A stretch of 22,071 nucleotides of DNA from Chloroflexota bacterium (GTDB lineage Bacteria > Chloroflexota > Dehalococcoidia > GIF9 > UBA5629), in NCBI GenBank assembly GCA_026389695.1, contig JAPLHI010000105.1:1-22071 (forward strand). The letters are read 5' to 3'. The translations under genes were made by a program, and so were the position numbers. How positions within the stretch are numbered: the first letter of the stretch is position 1; every line of letters begins with the position of its first letter. Below, piece after piece: positions 1 through 6,730 of the stretch. The notes under the pieces were generated by a model. It was not told where the DNA came from and did not search any database. It saw only the letters and a program-made list of their open reading frames with translations.

Positions 1-431
1 GCAGTGAAGTTACTGCCCTTAATAAAATAGCTACTACCAGGATGCTCGTACAATATGCAGGCGCGTCGGGTGACTTTAACCCTCTGCACTATGAAGACGA
101 TTTCGCCAGAAACCTGGTCGTGGGCCGTCCCATTGTTCATGGTCTGCTCAAGCGATCCTGGCTGGTCAATTTGGTGACTGACTGGATTGGTGAAAAGTGA
201 AGGTTGAAAAAACTATCCTGCCGCTATCGCGGTATGGACTATCCACGCAAGATGAAGACCTTTGATGAGCCGCTTGATGGTGATACCTGGTGGTGCAAAG
301 GCAATGTGACCAGGAAATATGTAGAAGGAGCCGAATGCCTGGTTGAATGTGAAATCTGGGTGGAGAATGGCAACAAAGAAAAAACAACCTCCGGAAGCGC
401 CGTCGTAGCACTGCCTTTAAAAACAAAATAA
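1..431 (+). pseudogene. MaoC-like hot-dog hydratase, 3' part, interrupted by an in-frame TGA
   Basis: The frame open from base 3 encodes a hot-dog segment with DFNPLHYEDDFA and the RPIVHGLL motif, typical of the MaoC/R-specific enoyl-CoA hydratase family; the Asp and His of that motif are the family's hydratase residues. The frame meets TGA at 198-200 and continues in the same frame through 204-431, encoding the rest of the fold (LKKLSCRYRG, then GDTWWCKG, LVECEIWVENG, SAVVALP), and ends at TAA. The two pieces therefore belong to one protein, cut inside the hot-dog fold and not at a domain boundary. A TTG at 204 could restart translation but has no well-spaced ribosome site. TGA is used as a normal stop elsewhere in the window, so a new genetic code does not explain it. 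Nonsense mutation or sequencing error is most likely. The 5' end lies outside the window. Confidence 0.8.
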
Positions 432-530
432 TATCCATTTTATTATATTGAGGAAGGGAGCGATGCGAAGCTTGCTGTGGGTGGCAGGTGATTGACTTAG
501 TAAATCTCAAATTATGCTGGCCAACTGCAC

Positions 531-571
531 ATGCACTGTGCATTTACGCCGGTAGTCGTTTATAGTATACT
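531..571 (+). promoter_or_regulatory. Putative plsY promoter with an abutting palindrome
   Basis: A -35-like TTTACG (543-548) lies 17 bases before TATACT (566-571), a close match to the -10 consensus. The perfect palindrome ATGCACTGTGCAT (531-543, six-base arms around one T) touches the -35 box, where a repressor or activator could bind. The leader to the plsY ATG at 588 would be only about ten bases. Sequence match only; no regulator is identified. Confidence 0.35.
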
Positions 572-587
572 GCTGTGGGAAATTATT

Positions 588-1292
588 ATGATTAATATTG
601 TGCTGGCTTTTGTTGTTTCTGTTGTAATAAGTTATTTCATTGGATGCATACCCACAGCCTATCTTGTCGGCCGTGCTTTTAAAGGAGTGGATATTAGGCA
701 AATCGGCAGCCACAATATGGGCGCCATGAATGTTTTCTACACTGTAGGTTTCTGGCCCGGGATGATGGTTCTGGCTACAGATATCGCCAAGGGTATCTTG
801 GCTATCTACTTTTCGTATCTGATAGCGACGTTGTTATTCCAGGTACCGGCTAATTTTGTAATTCCGGTTGAAATGGCAGCCGGTGTAGCCGTAATTGCAG
901 GCCATAATTTCCCGGTAGTTCTTGGATTCAAGGGAGGTAAAGGCGGTGCCACGGCTATAGGTGTACTGGCATTTCTGCTTGCGTGGGTGATGTGGATTGA
1001 TATCGGTGGCGTTAAGATACCTATCCCCTGGGGCTGGGTGATTTATCTCGGATCGTTCTTATTACTTATGCTGATTACGCGCTGGCCCACTTTTAGCTAT
1101 GGAATATCCTTTATTGCCTTTCCCCTTTTGGCATGGTTTGCGTATCACGATCCGGGCCTGACCATATATTCAGTTTGTATTGCACTGGTACCTATCCTCA
1201 TGTATATACCGCGCCTTAAACAGATTCTGGGGAAATCGGGCGGTGACGTTAAACGCGCCATATTCAGAAAGAATTTGAAAGACAGGATGTAA
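588..1292 (+). CDS. plsY: PlsY-family glycerol-3-phosphate acyltransferase
   Basis: Integral membrane acyltransferase that moves an acyl group from acyl-phosphate to sn-glycerol-3-phosphate, giving lysophosphatidate, the first committed step of phospholipid synthesis. The 234-residue product has several membrane segments, motif 1 as GSHNMGAMN (residues 40-48; family form GSxNxGATN) and the glycine-rich motif GHNFPVVLGFKGGKG (105-119). It is somewhat longer than the usual roughly 200 residues, with an extra segment before a hydrophobic helix near residues 145-160. ATG at 588 was chosen over the upstream ATG at 531 because homology begins there, a GGGA lies about seven bases upstream, and the longer version would run through the likely promoter. 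The Thr-to-Met change in motif 1 is a departure from the consensus. It converges on the radical SAM gene. Confidence 0.88.
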   Translation: MINIVLAFVVSVVISYFIGCIPTAYLVGRAFKGVDIRQIGSHNMGAMNVFYTVGFWPGMMVLATDIAKGILAIYFSYLIATLLFQVPANFVIPVEMAAGVAVIAGHNFPVVLGFKGGKGGATAIGVLAFLLAWVMWIDIGGVKIPIPWGWVIYLGSFLLLMLITRWPTFSYGISFIAFPLLAWFAYHDPGLTIYSVCIALVPILMYIPRLKQILGKSGGDVKRAIFRKNLKDRM

Positions 1293-1293
1293 T

Positions 1294-1327
1294 TCATCCC
1301 GGATTTCAGATTACTGAGAAGGGATGA
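1294..1327. terminator. Hairpin between convergent plsY and pflX-like genes
   Basis: TCATCCC (1294-1300) pairs with GGGATGA (1321-1327), and inside it TTTCAG pairs with CTGAGA around an ATTA loop, giving one long interrupted stem. It starts two bases after the plsY stop and overlaps the last codons of the convergent gene. A bidirectional terminator fits the position, but neither side has a clear T-tract. Confidence 0.4.
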
Positions 1328-2289
1328 CCTTCACGCTTAAAATCAGGTAAATAGTTTTCTGCCGCGTCCATTTCCTGCAACCAGCCGTTTTCCAGTCCGA
1401 GTTCCTCTAAGCATGAAACTACCTGACTGTATTCCTTCAGCGTAATCTTCCTTGATAACAGCGGCTCGTGAACCGCATTGTGACATGGATAGTACTGAGC
1501 CATTACACTCAGGGTCAGATCTCTGGAGACATTGCCGGCGAGCCATCTTAGCGACTGTAAACTGCCGGCTATATTGTTTGGCAGGATCAAGTGACGCACT
1601 ATCAATCCTCTTTGAGCTACACCGGATTTATCAGTCGCGAGATTGCCTACCTGTCTGTACATCTCCTGTATGGCCTCTCTGCTTGTTGCAACGTATCCTT
1701 TAGAGTGCGAAAACCGGCTTGCCCATTTATCGGCAGAGTATTTAATATCGGGAAGATAAATATCGATGACACCATCCAGCATCTTCAAGGTTGACACGGA
1801 ATCATACGCATTTGTGTTATAAACTAACGGTATCCTGAGGCCGTCAGAAACAGCATTATAGACTGCTTCCACAATCTGGGGGGTAAAATGAGTGGGTGAA
1901 ACGAGGTTGATATTATGGCATCCCAGGTTGTCCTGGAGATGTAGCATGATCCTGGATAGTTGGTGGCTGTCCATTTCCTGTGCTGAATAATCATTTCCCT
2001 GGCTTATCTGGTGATTCTGACAGTAGACGCATCTCAAGTTACAACGGCTGAAAAATATTGTCCCGGAACCTCTCGTCCCGGATAGCGCGGGCTCTTCACC
2101 ATGGTGATCGCAATAGCTTGAAACAGTAGCTAAATGGCCTGACCGGCAGAATCCTTTATTACTTTCCCGGCGGTTGATACGGCACTCACGAGGGCAGATA
2201 TCACAGTTTAATAAACGTGAATTAAGCTGGTTTACCCGTTTTTCCAGTTCGCCGGACTCATATGTAGCTATATATGAAGGGGTGAACAT
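1306..2289 (-). CDS. PflX-type radical SAM protein (pyruvate formate-lyase activase-like)
   Basis: Radical SAM protein of 327 residues. The 4Fe-4S cluster motif is CNLRCVYC (Cys83, Cys87, Cys90). Ahead of it is the extra cysteine set CDICPREC plus GFC (Cys29, Cys32, Cys36, Cys48), usual in the PflX/COG1313 group of putative pyruvate formate-lyase activating enzymes. NINLVSPTHF and LPDIKY are further family blocks. The group is named by similarity to glycyl-radical enzyme activases, but its substrate is generally unknown, and no glycyl-radical enzyme lies in this window. ATG at 2289 has no clear Shine-Dalgarno but sits about 38 bases behind a good promoter. The gene is divergent from the sugar kinase operon and convergent with plsY. 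Confidence 0.85.
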   Translation of the reverse strand: MFTPSYIATYESGELEKRVNQLNSRLLNCDICPRECRINRRESNKGFCRSGHLATVSSYCDHHGEEPALSGTRGSGTIFFSRCNLRCVYCQNHQISQGNDYSAQEMDSHQLSRIMLHLQDNLGCHNINLVSPTHFTPQIVEAVYNAVSDGLRIPLVYNTNAYDSVSTLKMLDGVIDIYLPDIKYSADKWASRFSHSKGYVATSREAIQEMYRQVGNLATDKSGVAQRGLIVRHLILPNNIAGSLQSLRWLAGNVSRDLTLSVMAQYYPCHNAVHEPLLSRKITLKEYSQVVSCLEELGLENGWLQEMDAAENYLPDFKREGHPFSVI

Positions 2290-2333
2290 CGTGATTTATA
2301 TAAATAAATATATGCATTAAATAGACAGGTTGA

Positions 2334-2362
2334 AGTATATGAACAGCAATGAATTTAGTCAA
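2334..2362 (-). promoter_or_regulatory. Sigma-70-like promoter for the radical SAM gene
   Basis: On the minus strand TTGACT (2357-2362) is followed after 17 bases by TATACT (2334-2339); each box differs from consensus at one position. A start near 2327 would give a leader of about 38 bases to the ATG at 2289. Confidence 0.5.
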
Positions 2363-2390
2363 AGGTAAATATTATGGACAGTCTGTGCTA

Positions 2391-2419
2391 TTGATTGATA
2401 ACAGGCTGTTGTGTATGAT
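2391..2419 (+). promoter_or_regulatory. Sigma-70-like promoter for the kinase-RLP operon
   Basis: TTGATT (2391-2396), a 17-base spacer, then TATGAT (2414-2419). It is divergent from, and about 30 bases away from, the opposing promoter of the radical SAM gene. The leader to ATG 2479 would be about 53 bases and contains a strong ribosome site (GGGGGTG near 2464-2470). Confidence 0.45.
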
Positions 2420-2429
2420 TATGCATAAT
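2418..2429. promoter_or_regulatory. Perfect 12-base palindrome at the -10 region, possible operator
   Basis: ATTATGCATAAT is self-complementary over all 12 bases and overlaps the last two bases of the predicted -10 box of the kinase operon. A protein bound here would block the promoter. AT-rich palindromes also arise by chance, so this is tentative. Confidence 0.3.
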
Positions 2430-2478
2430 TTCAGGCAGCGGCGAAATCTTTCCAATTCTAATATGGGGGTGTGGACTT

Positions 2479-4014
2479 ATGTCTAAATACATTCTTGCAC
2501 ATGATGTAGGTACCAGCAATAACAAGGCGGTTCTTGTGGATCTTGAAGGCGGTGTCCACGGTAAATGTATCAGTACCTATGACATAAAATACCCCAGGCC
2601 CGGTTGGGCGGAGCAGGACCCTGAGGATTGGTGGAAGGCAGTGACATTGACAACCAGACAGCTACTGGCTGACACCAAAGTCTCCCCCTCTGATATTCTT
2701 TGTGTTGCTTATTCCACACAAATGTTGGGCATTGTGCCAATGGACGAAAAGAGAGGCGCATTGAGGCAGGGTATTATCTGGCTGGATAACCGGGCGCCCG
2801 CAGAAGCCACCTGGGTCATGAATAAATTTCTTGGCCCCAACGTTTTTGCAGCAATTGCAGGGGCTACCATCAGCGGGAAAGACGGTATACCCAAGCTTAT
2901 CTGGCTCAAGAAAAACGAAAAGGAAATATATACAAAGATGAAATGCTTCCTGGACGTAAACGGCTACCTGAACTACCGCAGTACCGGGAACATGGTCATG
3001 AATTGGAGCAATGCCTCGGCTTTCGGGCTGGATCTGAAGAAAAAGACCTGGCTGGAAGCCATCTTCAAGTACATCGGAATCGATACAAAGAAACTGGCGC
3101 CGCTGGTGCGCTCCATTGACAAAATTGGCGGACTGACCAGAGAAGCTGCAGAGCAAATGGGGCTTCTTGAAGGTACGCCGGTTATGGGTGGAGCTGGAGA
3201 CGTACCCTCAGCGGCTGTAGGTTCCGGTGCAGTTGGGGAAGGGGAAGGCCACATAAGCATTGGCACATCAGCCTGGGTTGGCGTTGTAACCAAACAGACA
3301 CCAACGGGTAAAAACGGCGTAGCAGCCATACACTCCGCCGATCCGGAAAAAGCCCTGCTGCTTTCGCAGATGGAATTAGCGGGAGGTTGTCTGAAATGGT
3401 TGGGAGACGAGGTATGCAGAACTGAGAAAGCCGACCCGTCAATCCTTAATATATTTGGTTACATGGATGGCAAGGTTGCACAGATACCTGCCGGCTCTGA
3501 CTATTTGATATTCATGCCGTGGATGTACGGAGAAAGGACACCCATATCGGACACTTATATCCGCTCCGGTTTTCTTAACCTGACTCCCGAGCATACGCGT
3601 GAACACCTGCTCCGTGCAGTATACGAGGGTGTGGCTTATAACATTCGCTGGATTATTGAAAGGGTAGAAAAAGAATACAAATTTCCTCTACCATCACTCA
3701 GAGTCATTGGTGGTGGCGCACTGGGACATCCGTGGATGCAAATATTGGCTGATGTTACCGGGAAGAGGGTGGAGACTGTGCGTAACCCACAGGAAGCCGG
3801 GGCGGTAGGTGTAGCCATGACCGCTGCAGTTGGGCTGGGTATATATAAAGATTTCGATTCATTGAGGAAAGTTGTCACTGTGGACAGGGCATTTGAGCCG
3901 CAGGCACAAAACAGGCAAGTTTACGATTTTTTGTACAAGTCATATCGGGAACTATACAAAGACCTGAAGGGATTCTATACCAGGCTCAATAAAGAGAGGT
4001 GTGATCAGGTATAA
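2479..4014 (+). CDS. FGGY-family carbohydrate kinase, xylulokinase-like
   Basis: ATP-dependent sugar kinase of 511 residues, normal length for the FGGY family. Visible are the N-terminal phosphate loop HDVGTSNNK (8-16), the substrate region QMLG (81-84) and GIIWLDNRA (98-106), the likely catalytic base Asp241 in GGAGDVPSAAVG, the second phosphate motif GTSAW (262-266), and the adenosine-site motif GGGALG in the C-terminal half. Xylulokinases usually have QMHG where this has QMLG, so the substrate may not be xylulose. It is the first gene of a three-gene operon: its stop is followed 16 bases later by the RuBisCO-like gene. A kinase beside an RLP suggests that it makes the phosphorylated substrate the RLP acts on; that is inference. 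The family call is firm and the substrate unassigned. Confidence 0.88.
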   Translation: MSKYILAHDVGTSNNKAVLVDLEGGVHGKCISTYDIKYPRPGWAEQDPEDWWKAVTLTTRQLLADTKVSPSDILCVAYSTQMLGIVPMDEKRGALRQGIIWLDNRAPAEATWVMNKFLGPNVFAAIAGATISGKDGIPKLIWLKKNEKEIYTKMKCFLDVNGYLNYRSTGNMVMNWSNASAFGLDLKKKTWLEAIFKYIGIDTKKLAPLVRSIDKIGGLTREAAEQMGLLEGTPVMGGAGDVPSAAVGSGAVGEGEGHISIGTSAWVGVVTKQTPTGKNGVAAIHSADPEKALLLSQMELAGGCLKWLGDEVCRTEKADPSILNIFGYMDGKVAQIPAGSDYLIFMPWMYGERTPISDTYIRSGFLNLTPEHTREHLLRAVYEGVAYNIRWIIERVEKEYKFPLPSLRVIGGGALGHPWMQILADVTGKRVETVRNPQEAGAVGVAMTAAVGLGIYKDFDSLRKVVTVDRAFEPQAQNRQVYDFLYKSYRELYKDLKGFYTRLNKERCDQV

Positions 4015-4030
4015 GAAGAAGGAGGTGTTT

Positions 4031-5335
4031 ATGAAGTCAGACGAGATGTTAAGCCAGCCTGTTGCTCTTCCTGATGGAGTGGATTATGACGATTACATAA
4101 TTGGGACGTATACGGTAACCTCTCTGGCTGCTCTTTCACTTCCCAAACTGGCGCCGATGCTGGCAGTGGAGCAGAGCACAGGTACCTGGATACCGGTACC
4201 GGGTGAGACTCCTGAAGTCAGGCGACAACATGTTGCTAAGGTGATCGGTGTATATGAAATCCCGGATCATGAATTCGTCGTTCCGGCAGGCTTACAGGAC
4301 AGAAACTGGGTTGTACAGATTGCTTTCCCTGAAGTAAATATCGGGGAGCAGATACCCATGATGCTGACAACAGTTGTGGGGAATATTTCGATGGGTGGAC
4401 AGATAAAGCTGGTTGACGTAAGGTTCCCCAGGAAGTACGTGGCAGGATTCAAAGGTCCCAAATTTGGTATTGAAGGTGTGAGGAAGCTGCTTGGTGTGAA
4501 GAAACGTCCGCTGCTTAACAATATGATAAAGCCGTGTACGGGATATCCGCTGGAAGTAGGCGCTGAGCTGTTCAAACTGGCTGCGCTGGGTGGCTGCGAC
4601 ATTGTGAAAGATGATGAATTGATTGCCGATGCGTCATTTAACTCCATGGTGGGCCGTGTGAAACGTTATATGGCAATTGAAAAGCAAGTCTACGAAGAGA
4701 CCGGTGAGCACACCCTGTATTCCGTTAACGTAACGGACAGCGTACCCAAGATATTTGAGAACGCGCGACGCGCGGTTGAGCTGGGTGCTAATGCCATAAT
4801 GATAAATTATGTTGCGGTCGGGCTGGCAGTGATGCAGGCAATTGCCGAAGATGAAAAGATTAATGTTCCTATCCTGGGCCATATGGATGTGGCGGGCGCT
4901 ATGTATATGTCGCCCTATCATGGCATGAGCTCACACCTGATTCTGGGCAAGTTGCCGCGTTTGGCTGGCGCTGATATTGTTGTTATACCTGCTCCTTACG
5001 GTAAGGCGCCGGTGATAGTTGAGAAATTCGATGCTGTAGCCAGGAACCTTACTTTCCCATTATTTAACCTTAAGCCGGCGTGGCCGATGGCATCGGGAGG
5101 TATAACACCGTCCATGGTGCCGAATGTTATGCAGGAACTGGGGAATGATATTGTGATAGGTTCCGGTGGCGGAATTCATGCTCATCCGAACGGCCCGCTA
5201 TCAGGTGGAAAAGCTTTCAGACAGGCAATTGATGCATGTATGAAAGGTATATCCCTTGAAGAATATGCCAGGACACACAAAGAGCTGGCAGCTTCAATAA
5301 AGCAGTGGGCAGACCCGTTCAAGAAAGGCGTTTAA
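4031..5335 (+). CDS. RuBisCO-like protein (form IV type), non-Calvin
   Basis: RuBisCO large-subunit superfamily protein, 434 residues. By alignment with the spinach enzyme from memory, these positions are kept: Glu60 (E47 in EQSTGTW), Thr65 and Trp66 (T52, W53), Asn123 (N118 in VVGN), Lys175 (K167 in MIKP), the carbamylated Lys and metal ligands Lys201, Asp203, Glu204 (KDDE, 193-196), His294 (H284), loop-6 Lys334 (K325 in PYGK), Ser379 with two Gly (S355) and the phosphate-binding GGG (379-381). These differ: Lys177 is Cys169, Arg295 is Met285, and His327 appears to be Ser. The pattern argues against carboxylation and for an enolisation, isomerisation or decarboxylation of a phosphorylated ketose or sugar acid. 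GGAGGT at 4021-4026 fixes ATG 4031 over an upstream GTG at 4001 that overlaps the kinase. An oxidoreductase follows 17 bases after the stop. The exact subfamily and substrate are not assigned. Confidence 0.88.
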   Translation: MKSDEMLSQPVALPDGVDYDDYIIGTYTVTSLAALSLPKLAPMLAVEQSTGTWIPVPGETPEVRRQHVAKVIGVYEIPDHEFVVPAGLQDRNWVVQIAFPEVNIGEQIPMMLTTVVGNISMGGQIKLVDVRFPRKYVAGFKGPKFGIEGVRKLLGVKKRPLLNNMIKPCTGYPLEVGAELFKLAALGGCDIVKDDELIADASFNSMVGRVKRYMAIEKQVYEETGEHTLYSVNVTDSVPKIFENARRAVELGANAIMINYVAVGLAVMQAIAEDEKINVPILGHMDVAGAMYMSPYHGMSSHLILGKLPRLAGADIVVIPAPYGKAPVIVEKFDAVARNLTFPLFNLKPAWPMASGGITPSMVPNVMQELGNDIVIGSGGGIHAHPNGPLSGGKAFRQAIDACMKGISLEEYARTHKELAASIKQWADPFKKGV

Positions 5336-5352
5336 CTTAATAGGAGGACGTG

Positions 5353-6570
5353 ATGGCAAAAGTAACTTTACTGGGGGCCTGCGGGGCGGTAGGCAGTGTT
5401 GCAGCCGGGATCCTGGTAGACGGCAAAGAATTTTCCGAAATCGTTCTTGCCGACATGAATTTAAATAAGACCAGGATTCTTGCCAGCTCATTCGGTTCTA
5501 ATAGGGTTACAGCCAGGGCATTCGATGCCAATGATCCCGAAAGTATTAAGAAAGTTATCAAAGGATCTGCAGTGGTCCTCAATTGTGTCGGTCCGTTTTA
5601 TGAGTATGGCCCGAAGATACTGAAAGCTACAATAGAATCAAAAATAAACTATGTGGATGTCTGCGACGATTTCGATGCTACAATTGCCATGCTTAAGATG
5701 GACAGGGCAGCCAAACAGGCTGGTATCTCGGCCCTGGTGGGGATGGGCAGTTCACCGGGAATGGCCAATGTGATCGTGAGATTTTGCGCTGAAAACCTGC
5801 TGGACAGCGTTGAACAGGTTGATATTTACCATGCTCACGGTGGTGAAAAAGTAGAGGGCCCGGCCGTGGTAAAACATAGAATACACTCCATGGAAGCGGA
5901 GATCCCCATGTTTCTTAAAGGTAAATTCACCACGGTTAAACTATTCGAAAAGAGCGGAAAGGCACTGGAAGAAGTAACTGATTTTGCTGATATAGGTACT
6001 TATAAAGTATATGGCTATCCTCACCCTGAGACCATTACTCTGCCCAAATACTTGAAGGGGGTTAAGAGAGTAACGAACCTCGGCCTGGTTCTTCCTCCTG
6101 CTTATGCGGAGTTAATCAAAGGGATGGTAAAACTTGGTGTCACAGGTGAGAAAGCGATTGAAGTCCAGTGTATGAAGGTAAAACCACTGGAGTTTGCAGT
6201 TGCGTACATATTATCCCAGCGCGCTAAGCTCAACAGAGAAGCCGGCCTTACCCAGGCTATGGGTTGCCTCAAGATAGTTGTTAAAGGGAAAAAGAACGGC
6301 GCAAAAAACACGTATATCTTTCAAATGTCATCCAAAGGAAAGGGCATGGGTGAGGGGACAGGGATACCTGCCGCTCTGGGAGCTATAATCATGGGAACAG
6401 GCAAAATAAAGGTAAAAGGAGTTCTTCCTCCCGAAGCTTGTGTTAATCCCAATGACGTTCTCGAGTTAATAAAAACCAAAATTAAGTTCGGTGGAAAATC
6501 CGGTGGTGTACCTATAGCTATACAGCACATTAATAAGGACGGCAAGGTATCCGAACTTAAATTGTTTTAA
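5353..6570 (+). CDS. Saccharopine dehydrogenase-like NAD(P)-binding oxidoreductase
   Basis: A 405-residue protein with an N-terminal Rossmann fold: VTLLGACGAVGSVAAGIL (GxxGxxG, residues 4-21), an acidic residue at the end of strand 2 (LADMN), NCVGPFYEYG, and the block GMGSSPGMANV typical of the saccharopine dehydrogenase/lysine 6-dehydrogenase superfamily (Sacchrp_dh_NADP). The C-terminal domain is alpha/beta and diverges from true saccharopine reductases. AGGAGG at 5342-5347 sits five bases before ATG 5353, which is preferred over the adjacent GTG at 5350. It is the third gene of the kinase-RLP operon. It probably performs a redox step on a sugar, sugar acid or imine intermediate of the same pathway, but family members range from amino-acid dehydrogenases to enoyl reductases, so the reaction is open. 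Confidence 0.78.
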   Translation: MAKVTLLGACGAVGSVAAGILVDGKEFSEIVLADMNLNKTRILASSFGSNRVTARAFDANDPESIKKVIKGSAVVLNCVGPFYEYGPKILKATIESKINYVDVCDDFDATIAMLKMDRAAKQAGISALVGMGSSPGMANVIVRFCAENLLDSVEQVDIYHAHGGEKVEGPAVVKHRIHSMEAEIPMFLKGKFTTVKLFEKSGKALEEVTDFADIGTYKVYGYPHPETITLPKYLKGVKRVTNLGLVLPPAYAELIKGMVKLGVTGEKAIEVQCMKVKPLEFAVAYILSQRAKLNREAGLTQAMGCLKIVVKGKKNGAKNTYIFQMSSKGKGMGEGTGIPAALGAIIMGTGKIKVKGVLPPEACVNPNDVLELIKTKIKFGGKSGGVPIAIQHINKDGKVSELKLF

Positions 6571-6634
6571 AAGAGCATCATGTGTTGAAGCGGTACTGAA
6601 AGCTAAAAACTGACATCGTAAAAAGGAGGACCAA

Positions 6635-6730
6635 TTGGATTTAACCGAGAAAAAAACAGGAGATGCAACTATTCTAAATTATTCTGGAAGGCTTGATGCC
6701 TATAGCGCTAATGAAGTTCAAAGAAACTGA
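6635..6730 (+). pseudogene. 5' stub of a STAS-domain (anti-sigma factor antagonist-like) gene
   Basis: A strong ribosome site (AAAAGGAGG, about 6620-6628) precedes TTG 6635, which opens 31 codons: MDLTEKKTGDATILNYSGRL, then DAYSANEVQRN and TGA at 6728. The beginning matches the first two strands and helix of SpoIIAA-like STAS proteins (LxGRLDAYSAxEV), which normally run to 100-110 residues with the phosphorylated Ser near residue 58. Everything after the first helix is missing, and the end overlaps the 3' end of convergent glpX (stop at 6708). It looks like a gene truncated by a deletion or recombination whose breakpoint lies near 6710-6730. No function is expected from the stub. Confidence 0.6.

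Noticed and set aside
1..431. Reassigned TGA codon (alternative genetic code)
   Set aside because: TGA is the natural stop of hom, pyrK, yjbQ, the radical SAM gene and the zinc-ribbon gene in this same window.
463..495. Ten-codon ORF with a purine-rich ribosome site upstream of plsY (leader peptide?)
   Set aside because: No run of a regulatory amino acid and no clear hairpin alternatives after it; it lies before the predicted plsY promoter, so it is probably chance.
166..543. 125-codon minus-strand ORF over the MaoC region
   Set aside because: It is antisense to the MaoC frame, which matches a known domain, and its own composition (many Ser, His, Arg, Cys) resembles no protein family.
2662..3156. 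164-codon minus-strand ORF inside the sugar kinase
   Set aside because: Shadow of a well-conserved kinase gene; no ribosome site and no family resemblance.
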